Source: Chthonobacter rhizosphaerae (lineage in GTDB: Bacteria > Pseudomonadota > Alphaproteobacteria > Rhizobiales > Pleomorphomonadaceae). Taken from it: DNA of 64,000 nt. The translations under genes and the position numbers were made by a program. The stretch spans positions 62,001-126,000 of the forward strand of contig NZ_JACDIS010000012.1 in NCBI RefSeq assembly GCF_013839525.1, read 5' to 3'. The notes under the pieces are model-generated. The model was not told the origin of the DNA and did not search any database. It saw nothing but the letters and a program-made list of their open reading frames with translations. Shown here piece after piece: positions 43,520 through 51,501 of the stretch (within the stretch, counting starts at the first letter, position 1; each line of letters begins with the position of its first letter).

Positions 43520-45394
43520 TCAGCGCGCGCCCCGCACCTCCTCGCGCAGGCTTTCCGCGTCCCAGCCGGCGTCCTCCACCTCGTGCAGCGTCTGGAAATC
43601 GCGCTGGAGCACGTTCGCCAGCATCTCGCGCCGCTCCCGGAAGGCGAGGCCGTAGGCGTCGCGGTCCACCTTGCCGCGGATCTCGCGCAGGATGCGCATG
43701 GTCTCCGTGTCGTGGCGGCGGAAGATGCGGCCGATCCGCTCCGATTCGAACCCCGGCAGGCCGAGCGCCTTCAGGGTCTCCGTGCCCATCTCGATGCTGC
43801 CGGCGAACGTTTCGCGCACCACGGAATCGGCGCCGAGCGCTTCCAGCTCGTAGGCGTGCGGCCGGTCGAACGCGCGGGCGATGATCTTCAGGTGCGGGAA
43901 GTTTCGGCGGGCCATCTCGATGATGGCGGCGGTGGTGTCCTTGTCGTCGGTGGCGACCACCAGGATAGAGGCCTCGTCCGCGCCCGCGGCGTGGAGGAGA
44001 TCGTGGCGCCGTGCGTCGCCGTAGTAGAGCTTGAAGCCGAACCGACGCAGCGCCTCCAGCTGTTCGGCGTCGTGCTCCAGCACCGTCACCTTGATGCCCC
44101 GGCCGATCAGGATGCGGCCGACGATCTGGCCGACGCGGCCGAACCCCGCGATGATCACCCGGTTGCGCTCCTCGATGGTGTCGGGCGCGCGGTCGTCCGG
44201 GCGGTCGGCCCGGCCGGCGGTCAGGCGCTCGAACAGGATGAAGAGCACCGGCGTCGTCAGCATGGAGAGGGCGACCGCCGCCGTCAGCAGGCTGCCGGTG
44301 CCGCCGTCGAGGATGCGGTTCTGGCCGGCGAAGGAGAGGAGCACGAAGGCGAACTCGCCGATTTGCGACAACGCGATCGCCATCAGGGCGGCGTCCGACC
44401 GGGCGAGCTTCGCGGCCCGGGCGATCGGGTAGAGGACGAGCGCCTTCAGGGCCACGATCCCGGCGACGAGCGCCGCGAGGAGAACGGGCTCGGCGAGCAC
44501 GAGCGACACGTTGATCGACGCGCCGACCGAGATGAAGAAGAGGCCGAGCAGCAGTCCCTTGAAGGGCTCGATATCGGTCTCGATCTCGTGGCGGTATTCG
44601 CTGTCGGCGAGCACCACGCCGGCGAGGAAGGCGCCGAGCGCCGGCGAGAGACCGACGCTCTGCATGAGGAGAGCCGTGGACGCCACGAGCAGGAGCGCCG
44701 TGGCGGTGAAGATCTCCCTCAGCCGCGTGGTGGCCATGAAGTCGAGCACCGGGCGGAGGGCGAGCCGGCCCGCGACCACGATCAGCGCCACGGCCGCCAG
44801 CACCGTGAGAGCCGCGGCCCAACCGGGCAGCCGGTCGATGAGGGTCGGGTCCGCATGGGCGGCTTCCGACGCGCCGGCGCCGCCGAGGAGCGGCATGACG
44901 GCGAGGATCGGAATGATGGCGATGTCCTGGAACAGAAGGACCGCGAACGTCGCCTCGCCCGGCGGGCTTTTCAGCAGGCCCTTCTCGGCGAGGGCCTGGA
45001 GCACGATCGCCGTGGACGACATGGCGAGGATGAGGCCGATGGCGACCGACGGGCCGAAGCCCTGGCCGAAGAGGAGGGCGACCGCCGCGACCGCGACGGC
45101 CGTGACGCCCAGCTGCAGGCCGCCGAGGCCGAACACGGCGCCGCGCATCTGCCAGAGGCGGGACGGCTGCAGTTCCAGGCCGACCAGGAAGAGCATCATC
45201 ACCACGCCGAACTCGGCGACGTGCATCATCTCCGGGTCGGCGTTCACCAGTCCGAGCACGGACGGCCCGACCACGAGGCCGGCCACGAGATAGCCGAGCA
45301 CGGAGCCGAGCCCCAGGCGCTTGGCGATCGGCACCGACGCCACGGCCGCCGCCAGATAGGTGGCGCTCTCCACCAGGAAGCCGTCGGCTGCCAT
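43520..45394 (-). CDS. kefC: Monovalent cation:proton antiporter-2, KefC-like K+ efflux system
   Basis: A 624-residue antiporter. About 12 membrane helices (residues 1-390; typical LVGLELQPSRLWQMR and AMSSTAIVLQALAEKG) are followed by an RCK/TrkA-N domain with the nucleotide-binding loop GFGRVGQIVGRIL and a C-terminal regulatory tail. Kef systems release K+ when glutathione adducts form, acidifying the cytosol against electrophiles. AAGGAG precedes the ATG. It lies 21 bases after the flavodoxin-like kefF-type gene, its usual activator partner. Whether glutathione gates this one is inferred. Confidence 0.92.
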   Translation of the reverse strand: MAADGFLVESATYLAAAVASVPIAKRLGLGSVLGYLVAGLVVGPSVLGLVNADPEMMHVAEFGVVMMLFLVGLELQPSRLWQMRGAVFGLGGLQLGVTAVAVAAVALLFGQGFGPSVAIGLILAMSSTAIVLQALAEKGLLKSPPGEATFAVLLFQDIAIIPILAVMPLLGGAGASEAAHADPTLIDRLPGWAAALTVLAAVALIVVAGRLALRPVLDFMATTRLREIFTATALLLVASTALLMQSVGLSPALGAFLAGVVLADSEYRHEIETDIEPFKGLLLGLFFISVGASINVSLVLAEPVLLAALVAGIVALKALVLYPIARAAKLARSDAALMAIALSQIGEFAFVLLSFAGQNRILDGGTGSLLTAAVALSMLTTPVLFILFERLTAGRADRPDDRAPDTIEERNRVIIAGFGRVGQIVGRILIGRGIKVTVLEHDAEQLEALRRFGFKLYYGDARRHDLLHAAGADEASILVVATDDKDTTAAIIEMARRNFPHLKIIARAFDRPHAYELEALGADSVVRETFAGSIEMGTETLKALGLPGFESERIGRIFRRHDTETMRILREIRGKVDRDAYGLAFRERREMLANVLQRDFQTLHEVEDAGWDAESLREEVRGAR

Positions 45395-45415
45395 GGGTCT
45401 CTCCTTTTCAGAGGA

Positions 45416-45976
45416 TCAGGGGGTGACGGCCCGCACGGGCGTTCCGTCGCGGAGTGTGGTCAGGCGGGCCTGGTAGGCGCGGGCGGCGCGGTCGATCTCC
45501 TGGGCGTCCGCCAGGTGGGCGCCGTGGAGCACGAACGGCGGCTGCCAGACCATCCGGCAGAGGTTGGCCGTGGCCTCGAACGGGCGCAGCAGTTCGTCGA
45601 TGCTCCAGTGGTTCAGGCCATCCGGCGAATAGGCGCGCTCGCTGCCCCCGGCCGTCACCGCCTGCATCCAGAGCTTTCCGTCCAGGCGATGACCCTCTCG
45701 CCCATAGGCCCAGCCGTGCTCCAGGACGAGGTCCAGCCACTCCTTCAGGAGCGCCGGCGCCGAGTACCAGAACAGCGGATGCTGGGCCACGATCACGTCG
45801 TGTTCCAGGAGGAGCGCCTGCTCCCGGTCCGGATCGACGGCGAAGTCCGGGTAGGTCTCGTAGAGGTCGTGGACGGTGACGCCCTCCACCATCCGCGCCG
45901 TCTCGATCAGGACGCGGTTGAACCGCGAGCGGCGGATGGCCGGATGGGCGAAGAGGATGAGAATCCGTCGGGCCAT
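45416..45976 (-). CDS. kefF: NAD(P)H oxidoreductase, KefF/KefG-like ancillary protein
   Basis: A 186-residue flavodoxin-fold quinone reductase. The N-terminus (ARRILILFAHPAIRRSRFNRVLIE) binds the FMN phosphate, and QHPLFWYSAPALLKEWLDLVL is the family's cofactor/substrate segment. KefF and KefG bind their Kef channel and are needed for full activity; the gene lies 21 bases upstream of kefC on the same strand, as in enteric kefFC. ATG 45976 gives the correct family N-terminus. It follows ohrR by 59 bases on the same strand, so the three may share a transcript. Confidence 0.9.
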   Translation of the reverse strand: MARRILILFAHPAIRRSRFNRVLIETARMVEGVTVHDLYETYPDFAVDPDREQALLLEHDVIVAQHPLFWYSAPALLKEWLDLVLEHGWAYGREGHRLDGKLWMQAVTAGGSERAYSPDGLNHWSIDELLRPFEATANLCRMVWQPPFVLHGAHLADAQEIDRAARAYQARLTTLRDGTPVRAVTP

Positions 45977-46035
45977 GGGCAGGCGTCCATCAGTGGCGGG
46001 TTGGCGCGGGAAGGTAGTGGGTTCCGTGGCGGCCG

Positions 46036-46572
46036 TCACCCCTCCGCCCGGCCGGGCGTGTCGGCGGGGAAGGCGGCGGTCGTTTCCTCCACGGCGGCAA
46101 GCAGCGTGCGGCGCAGGCCTTCGAGCTCGCGCCGCAAGGACGCGATCCTGTCGCGGTCCCCACCCATGGCGCAGGCGATGGCGGCCGGAATGCCGGCGGC
46201 CCGGGTCTTCAGGGTCCGGCCCGCCTCCGTCAGGGTGACGACCACCTGCCGCTCGTCGGACCGGGACCGGGCTCGCGTCACCAGCCCGCTCGCCTCCAGC
46301 CGCTTCAGGAGCGGCGTCAGCGTGCCCGAGTCGAGCCCGATCGCCTTGCCGATCGACGAGACGGTGCGCCCGTCCTCGGCCCAGAGCGCCAGCATCACGA
46401 GATACTGCGGATAGGTCAGCCCCAGCGGATCGAGCAGCGGCCGGTAGAGCCGGTTGAACGCATGCGCGGCCGCATAGACGGCGAAGCAGAGCTGGCCGGA
46501 CAAGGCGAGCGCGTCGCCGGGATCTCCCATGGCCGGGTCTGTGGTGGGGGGCGGGGTCGCGCGGTTCTGCAT
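46036..46572 (-). CDS. ohrR: MarR-family organic hydroperoxide sensor OhrR
   Basis: A 178-residue winged-helix repressor of the OhrR group. The peroxide-sensing Cys sits in LSGQLCFAVYAAAHA (about residue 29), followed by YPQYLVMLALW, the recognition helix region (SIGKAIGLDSGTLTPLLKRLEASGLV) and the wing RSRSDERQVVVTLTEAG. It would repress divergent ohr until oxidised by organic peroxides. I used ATG 46572, because longer frames run into the likely operator; ATG 46530 is another option. The gene is divergent from ohr and 59 bases upstream of kefF. Confidence 0.92.
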   Translation of the reverse strand: MQNRATPPPTTDPAMGDPGDALALSGQLCFAVYAAAHAFNRLYRPLLDPLGLTYPQYLVMLALWAEDGRTVSSIGKAIGLDSGTLTPLLKRLEASGLVTRARSRSDERQVVVTLTEAGRTLKTRAAGIPAAIACAMGGDRDRIASLRRELEGLRRTLLAAVEETTAAFPADTPGRAEG

Positions 46573-46628
46573 GGCCTGGTCGCCGTCTCGATCACGATCT
46601 TGTTTCCGGACCATCATATTGCATCCGA

Positions 46629-46648
46629 TTAGATTGTGTGCAATCAAA
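46629..46648. promoter_or_regulatory. Candidate OhrR operator
   Basis: TTAGATTG-TGTG-CAATCAAA is a near-perfect palindrome with GATTG/CAATC core arms. It lies in the 153-base gap between divergent ohrR and ohr. AT-rich dyads of this kind, containing CAAT and ATTG, are bound by OhrR in other proteobacteria. No second copy is obvious. Confidence 0.6.
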
Positions 46649-46725
46649 TTTCTGCCGCTGCCCGGTGGGCCTTTGGCGGCCGGACCTATCAGCAGCTGGA
46701 CATATCAACACCCGAAGGAGCGGTC

Positions 46726-47151
46726 ATGAAAGTCGTCTACACCACCCGTGCCACAGCGACCGGCGGCGGCCGGGACGGTCTCGCCCGCGTCGAGGACGGC
46801 GATCTTGCGGTCCGGCTGGTCGTGCCGAAGGAGATGGGCGGCCCCGGCGGCGACGGCACCAACCCGGAGCAGCTGTTCGCGACCGGCTACTCGGCCTGCT
46901 TCCTCGGAGCGCTCCGCTTCGTGGCCGGCAAGGAGAAGGTGCAGATCCCGGCGGAGGCGACCGTCACCGCCACGGTCGGCATCGGCCCCCGGGACGATGG
47001 CGCCGGGTTCGGCATCACCGCCGAACTCGCCATCCACGTGCCGGGCCTCGACCGCGAAACGGTCGAGAGCCTCGTCCAGAAGGCCCACATCGTCTGCCCC
47101 TATAGCCACGCCACCCGCGGCAACGTGGATGTGAAACTCTCTGTGGCCTGA
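46726..47151 (+). CDS. ohr: Organic hydroperoxide resistance protein Ohr
   Basis: A 141-residue OsmC/Ohr-fold thiol peroxidase that reduces organic hydroperoxides using lipoyl proteins. The reactive Cys58 is in ATGYSACFLGAL and the resolving Cys124 in HIVCPYSHATRGN; the catalytic Arg is in the GLARVEDGDL-adjacent N-terminal region. Length is that of Ohr. AAGGAG lies at ideal distance before ATG 46726. It is divergent from ohrR with a palindromic site between them and followed by a strong terminator. Confidence 0.96.
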   Translation: MKVVYTTRATATGGGRDGLARVEDGDLAVRLVVPKEMGGPGGDGTNPEQLFATGYSACFLGALRFVAGKEKVQIPAEATVTATVGIGPRDDGAGFGITAELAIHVPGLDRETVESLVQKAHIVCPYSHATRGNVDVKLSVA

Positions 47152-47186
47152 TCGGACAGGCAACGCGCCTCCGTTCCAGCGATTCG

Positions 47187-47219
47187 AAGGCCGCGCGTCA
47201 GCCCACGCGCGGCCTTATT
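47187..47219 (+). terminator. Intrinsic terminator after ohr
   Basis: Perfect 12-base arms AAGGCCGCGCGT and ACGCGCGGCCTT surround a six-base loop and end in ATTC. It begins 36 bases past the ohr stop. Confidence 0.8.
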
Positions 47220-47318
47220 CATGCTATAAAGACCGTGGTTTCCGACCTGCCGGAAAGGTCTCGTTCACCGAGGCCGCACATCCTGGCCGTGTGCGGCTTG
47301 CGTACCGAGTGACTGCCG

Positions 47319-49250
47319 ATGTCGATCTACGACCGAACTCCACGGACGAGCAGGACCACGCTCGACGACGAAGACGACGACCTCTTCGTGGTGGATCCCG
47401 ACGCCGTTTCCGATCTCGGCTATGACGAATCCCCGCTGGTGCGGCAGAACCGGCGCGGTCTGATCGTGGCCGGCATCGCGGTGGTGGTGCTTGCCGGCGT
47501 GGTGCTGAAGATCGGGATCGACCCGATCCTGGCGGTCGGCCACGGTCTGGTGCGCATCGTCCAGGACGGCCTCACGGAGCGCACCAAGGTCGTCGTGGAG
47601 GAGACGGTGAAGCGGCCCGAGGACCGCCTCGCCGCGCTGCCGCCGGATGTGCGCAAGACGCTTCTCAGCCCGGAGCCCGGCGGGGCGGCCGGCGCCTTCC
47701 GGTGGAAGCAGGCGGTCGATCCGGTCCGGTTCTGCAAGCTGATGGACGGCGCCGGCCTGAAGAACGACGGTTGGAAGCCGCTGTTCGAGGGCAGCCCGGT
47801 CCACCAGTGCATGACCGATCTGATCCCGGTGCCCGGCTCCAAGCCGGTGGCCCGCCCGGCGCCGGTGGCGGAAATCACGGACCCGGACGCCCTTCAGGAG
47901 GCCGGGCTGGAGGTGATCGCGCCGGAACCGCAGCCGTCCACCTTCTTCTTCTCCGCCCGGGGCACCAAGGATCGGCTGGAGACGATCCGGTTCAAGCTCA
48001 ACCTCGACGATGATTCCGTCCGCGACGACGCGGAGAAGCGCCTGTTCGCCTTCGTCCAGAAGGCGGCCGAGCAGATGTCCTGGTCGGTGCCGCAGGCCGG
48101 CTTCGAGGCGATCCGGAAGCGGGAGCGCTATCTCGGCTCCGCTGCCGGCGTCACGGTCCAGATCCATCCGGAAACCTCCGGCGCGGACCGGGTGAACGTG
48201 GTCTTCCTCCTGATGGAGGAGGCCCCGATCCTCGCCGGCAACAAGCTGACGCCCTATCCAGGGCCGAAACCGATCCTCGCGCCCAACCCGAACGCGGCCC
48301 TTCTGCCCGCCGACCAGGCGCTTCCGGTCGATCCGACCGTGGAGGCGGAACTGGCCGCCGCCAAGGCCGCGCAGAGCACGGGCGTGCAGCGGACCCTGAT
48401 GCCGCTGAAGGACCTCGCGCCGCTCCCGGAGCCGGACGTCGCCGGCCAGCCGGGCGCCGCCGGTCAGCCGGGCGGGGTGCCCGGCCAGCCGGAGGTCGCC
48501 GGTCAGCCGGGCGCAGCGCCCGGTCAGCCGGAGGTCGCCGGTCAACCGGGCGCAGCGCCCGGGTCCGATCCGATCGGTGCTCTGGTCGCCGCGGCCCCCG
48601 CCGATGGCCCGGCGCCGGACGCCCAACCTTCTCCGGCCGCCGGATACCTGCCGTCCGCCACACCCTCCACGCCCAAGTCGGCGCCGACCGCCGCCGGCCC
48701 CGAGAGCGCGCCTGCCGAGCCGCCCCCCCAGGCCGACGTCATGCCGGAGACGCCGCCGGGCCTTGCGTCCGCGCCGTTGCGGACCGCCGCGCTGCCGTCC
48801 GCCGAAGCGCCTGTCCCGGATGCGCCTCCGACGCTTCCCGCGCCGCCGCCCGGACCCGCCGCCGCCGAACCGCCCACCGCCGTCACGCCGCCACCCGGCC
48901 CGGCGGCCACCGCGGCGGACGCCATGACGGCGGCCGTCGATCCTGCGGCGGCCCCGGCCGAGCTCCCGCCGCTGCCGCGTCGCCGTCCGCCGGTTCCGGT
49001 CGCGCCGGTGGCCGAGCGGCCGGCTCCGGCGACCGCCGAGTCGCGCCCCGTCGCCGAAGCCGCGCCCGCGGCGCAGTCGGCGCCCGCCCGCCGGAAGGGA
49101 CCCCTGGTCCTCCTGCCGACCGCCGCCGCCCCTCCGCCGGCTGCGCCCGCCGCGCCGGATCCGGCGCCGGCCGAGCCGGAGTTCGACGACGAGTCGCTGC
49201 CGGGCGTGCGGACGTCGAGCGGCCTCGTCAACCCGGCGGTCGGAAACTGA
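47319..49250 (+). CDS. Pro/Ala-rich single-pass membrane protein of unknown function
   Basis: A 643-residue protein I cannot assign. Residues 1-45 are acidic and cytoplasmic (DDEDDDLFVVDPDAVSD). A single membrane helix spans about 47-66 (GLIVAGIAVVVLAGVVLKIGI). Residues about 120-305 look folded, with the Cys pair FCKLMDGAGLKNDGW and VHQCMTDLIPV, and an LETIRFKLNLDD segment. The C-terminal half is disordered, rich in Pro, Ala and Gly, with two 13-residue GQPEVAGQPGAAP units, and could reach across the periplasm. It has its own terminator at 49252. The final EFDDESLPGVRTSSGLVNP may be a binding tail. Confidence 0.8.
   Translation: MSIYDRTPRTSRTTLDDEDDDLFVVDPDAVSDLGYDESPLVRQNRRGLIVAGIAVVVLAGVVLKIGIDPILAVGHGLVRIVQDGLTERTKVVVEETVKRPEDRLAALPPDVRKTLLSPEPGGAAGAFRWKQAVDPVRFCKLMDGAGLKNDGWKPLFEGSPVHQCMTDLIPVPGSKPVARPAPVAEITDPDALQEAGLEVIAPEPQPSTFFFSARGTKDRLETIRFKLNLDDDSVRDDAEKRLFAFVQKAAEQMSWSVPQAGFEAIRKRERYLGSAAGVTVQIHPETSGADRVNVVFLLMEEAPILAGNKLTPYPGPKPILAPNPNAALLPADQALPVDPTVEAELAAAKAAQSTGVQRTLMPLKDLAPLPEPDVAGQPGAAGQPGGVPGQPEVAGQPGAAPGQPEVAGQPGAAPGSDPIGALVAAAPADGPAPDAQPSPAAGYLPSATPSTPKSAPTAAGPESAPAEPPPQADVMPETPPGLASAPLRTAALPSAEAPVPDAPPTLPAPPPGPAAAEPPTAVTPPPGPAATAADAMTAAVDPAAAPAELPPLPRRRPPVPVAPVAERPAPATAESRPVAEAAPAAQSAPARRKGPLVLLPTAAAPPPAAPAAPDPAPAEPEFDDESLPGVRTSSGLVNPAVGN
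48483..48560 (+). repeat. Two 39-base direct repeats in the Pro-rich coding region
   Basis: Units 48483-48521 and 48522-48560 differ at only two bases and encode GQPEVAGQPGAAP. A degenerate copy precedes them from about 48441. Near-identity at DNA level suggests recent duplication, so copy number may vary between strains. Confidence 0.8.
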
Positions 49251-49251
49251 A

Positions 49252-49297
49252 AAGGCGCCCCGGACGGGGAGGGGTCCTCCCACGTCCGGAGCGCCTT
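49252..49297 (+). terminator. Terminator hairpin after the Pro-rich protein gene
   Basis: AAGGCGCCCCGGAC pairs with GTCCGGAGCGCCTT with one mismatch around an 18-base loop. It starts two bases past the stop and lies between convergent genes. Confidence 0.7.
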
Positions 49298-49331
49298 GAC
49301 GACGATCAGCGGTCCGACAGGGCCGATGCGG

Positions 49332-49676
49332 TCAGCCGAGGAATTCCTCGCGGCGCGGCGTGAACACGTCGATGAGGGCGCCGTCCTCCAGCGCCACGAC
49401 GCCATGCATGGCGTTCGCCGGCACGATGAAGGTGCCGCCCTGGTCGAGCCGCACTGTCCGGCCCTCGATCGTGACCTCGAACGCGCCGCGCTCCACCAGG
49501 CTCGCCTGGATGTGCGGATGGTTGTGCATGCTGCCGACCGCGCCCTTCCGGAAGTCCACGCGCACCATCATCATCTGGTCGTTCTGCACAAGGATCTGGC
49601 GGCGGATGCCCGGCTCCGTCGGGGTCCAGTCCGTGCCCTCGGGGCCGGTGAAGAGATCGTCATGATACTTGGCCAT
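49332..49676 (-). CDS. kdgF: Small cupin, KdgF-like (unsaturated uronate ring opening)
   Basis: A 114-residue single-domain cupin. The metal-binding motif is GSMHNHPHIQASLVERGAFEV with a later His in ANAMHGVVA. KdgF-type cupins catalyse linearisation of 4,5-unsaturated galacturonate released from pectin or alginate, ahead of KduI and KduD. Here kduD and kduI lie directly upstream, spaced 17 bases and then overlapping, which is the main support for the name. Start 49676 follows a GGGA-containing site. Small cupins are functionally diverse, so the enzyme role is inferred from context. Confidence 0.8.
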   Translation of the reverse strand: MAKYHDDLFTGPEGTDWTPTEPGIRRQILVQNDQMMMVRVDFRKGAVGSMHNHPHIQASLVERGAFEVTIEGRTVRLDQGGTFIVPANAMHGVVALEDGALIDVFTPRREEFLG

Positions 49677-49693
49677 GGGAGATGCTCCAGGGA

Positions 49694-50458
49694 TCAGCGC
49701 GCAAGCCACCCGCCGTCCACCGGCAGGGTGATGCCGTGGATGTAGTCGGAGGCGCGGGAGGCGAGGAAGACGGCGGCGCCGCCCATGTCGTCGGGCCGCG
49801 CCCAGCGGCCGGCGGGGATGCGCTTCAGGATGTCGGACGAGCGCTCCTGGTCCTTGCGAAGCGCCTCGGTGTTGTTGGTCTCCACGTAGCCCGGCGCGAT
49901 GGCGTTCACGTTGATGCCCCTGCCGGCCCATTCGCAGGCGAGGAGCTTGGTGAGGCCGGCGACGCCGCTCTTGGAGGCGGTGTAGCTCGCCACCCGGATG
50001 CCGCCCTGGAAGGACAGCATGGAGGCGATGTTGATGATCTTCGCCGGGCGGCCGTCCGAGAGCGCGCGGCGGGCGAGCGCCTGGGCGGCGAAGAAGACGC
50101 TCTTCAGGTTGAGGTCCATCACCGCGTCCCAGTCCGCCTCGGTGAAGTCCACCGCGTCCGCCCGCCGGATGATGCCGGCGTTGTTGACCAGCACGTCGAT
50201 CGGGCCGTGTTCGGCCCAGACCGCGTCGATCACGCCGGCGGCCGCCATCGGGGCGGAGAGGTCGGCCTGGACCGCCTCGAAGCGCCCGCCCGCCTCGGCG
50301 ATCCGGGCGGCGGTGTCGTCCATGGACGAGCGGCCGACGCCGATCACCGCGGCGCCCGCCGTGGCGAGCGCCAAGGCGATGCCCTGGCCGATGCCGGTGT
50401 TGGCGCCGGTCACGACCGCCCGGGTGCCGGCGAGGTCGAAGAGGGCGGGAGCCGTCAC
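49694..50458 (-). CDS. kduD: 2-deoxy-D-gluconate 3-dehydrogenase / 3-deoxy-hexulosonate reductase KduD
   Basis: A 254-residue short-chain dehydrogenase. The NAD(H) motif is VTGANTGIGQGIALALA, then NNAGIIRR, the catalytic Ser region NIASMLSFQGG, and YTASK. It interconverts 2,5-diketo-3-deoxygluconate and 2-keto-3-deoxygluconate (KDG). The start is GTG 50458, overlapping the kduI stop by 4 bases, with GGAGG 8 bases upstream; a longer ORF exists but would run antiparallel through kduI. KDG made here would be phosphorylated by KdgK (60256). Confidence 0.93.
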   Translation of the reverse strand: MTAPALFDLAGTRAVVTGANTGIGQGIALALATAGAAVIGVGRSSMDDTAARIAEAGGRFEAVQADLSAPMAAAGVIDAVWAEHGPIDVLVNNAGIIRRADAVDFTEADWDAVMDLNLKSVFFAAQALARRALSDGRPAKIINIASMLSFQGGIRVASYTASKSGVAGLTKLLACEWAGRGINVNAIAPGYVETNNTEALRKDQERSSDILKRIPAGRWARPDDMGGAAVFLASRASDYIHGITLPVDGGWLAR

Positions 50459-51291
50459 TTCAGCACCTCCAGGCTGACGGCGTCCATGTCGGTGTAGTCG
50501 ATGTTGTCGCCGCCCATGGCCCAGCAGAAGGTGTAGGCGCCGGTTCCGGCGCCGCAATGGATCGACCACGGCGGCGACAGGATGACTTCCGATTCGCCCA
50601 CCACCAGGTGGCGCGTCTCGGTCGGCTCGCCCATTAGGTGGATCACCTTCGAGCCCGGAGCGAGATCGAAGTAGAGGTAGACCTCGGACCGGCGATCGTG
50701 CACGTGCGGCGGCATGGTGTTCCAGACGGAGCCGGCCGCGAGTTCGGTGACCCCGAGCACCAGCTGGCAGCTCTGGCACACGTCCGGGTGCACCATCTGG
50801 TAGATCGAGCGCACGTTCGACGTCTCGGCCTTGCCGAGGTCCAGCTTGCGCGCGTCGGCGATCTTCAGAAGCTTCACCGGATAGGACGTATGGGCCGGGG
50901 TGGAGACCAGGTAGAAGCGCGCCGGGGTGCCGGTGTCCGCGCTCTCGAAGGTCACCTCGCCGGCGCCCATGCCCATGTAGAGCACGTCGCGCGGACCCAC
51001 CTCATAGGTGCTGCCGCCGACCGTGATCCGGCCCGGGCCGCCGATGTTGAGCGCCGCCATCTCGCGCCGGTCGAGGAAGCCGGCCGTGCCGGTCTCCTTC
51101 GCGGAGGACAGCGTCAGCGGGCCGGCGGACGGCACGACGCCGCCGACCACCAGGCGCTCGTAATGGGAGTAGACGAGCCGGATCTCACCCGCCTGGAACA
51201 GGGTCTCGGCCAGGAACGCCTGGCGCAGGCCCTCCGTGTCCAGGGACTTGGCACGGACGGGATCGACAGCCTGACGGGTTTCAACGCGCAT
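50455..51291 (-). CDS. kduI: 5-keto-4-deoxyuronate isomerase KduI
   Basis: A 278-residue double-cupin isomerase acting on 5-keto-4-deoxyuronate from pectin degradation. The zinc-binding motif is NTMPPHVHDRRSEVYLYF (His, His, Glu), with a fourth ligand in PPWSIHCGAG. The N-terminus MRVETRQAVDP is typical. Normal length. It is the first gene of kduI-kduD-kdgF on the minus strand and sits 210 bases downstream of the GntR gene, with a palindrome upstream that may be the regulator's site. Confidence 0.95.
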   Translation of the reverse strand: MRVETRQAVDPVRAKSLDTEGLRQAFLAETLFQAGEIRLVYSHYERLVVGGVVPSAGPLTLSSAKETGTAGFLDRREMAALNIGGPGRITVGGSTYEVGPRDVLYMGMGAGEVTFESADTGTPARFYLVSTPAHTSYPVKLLKIADARKLDLGKAETSNVRSIYQMVHPDVCQSCQLVLGVTELAAGSVWNTMPPHVHDRRSEVYLYFDLAPGSKVIHLMGEPTETRHLVVGESEVILSPPWSIHCGAGTGAYTFCWAMGGDNIDYTDMDAVSLEVLK

Positions 51292-51310
51292 GCGGGAACG
51301 CTCCAGATTC

Positions 51311-51337
51311 GTATGATGACTTTGAATGTCGTTATAC
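51311..51337. promoter_or_regulatory. Palindromic operator candidate upstream of kduI
   Basis: GTATGATGAC, seven bases, then GTCGTTATAC form an imperfect dyad (8 of 10 positions pair). It sits in an AT-rich island 20 bases before the kduI start and shares GATGACTT with the site between uxaC and kdgK. The GntR regulator encoded next door is the natural candidate to bind it. Confidence 0.5.
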
Positions 51338-51501
51338 TAATCGACGGGCCATCGTCATGCAACCGCGCCTTGGCGAGCGGTCGGCGAAATCGGGATGGGT
51401 CGTCAGCGCGTTCCGGAGAGCGGCCGGGGCGCGCGCTGCCGTCCGGTGGCGACGGCCAACGGCAGGGGCTGGTCGGATGGCGAACCGGGGACGGAGGGTG
51501 G

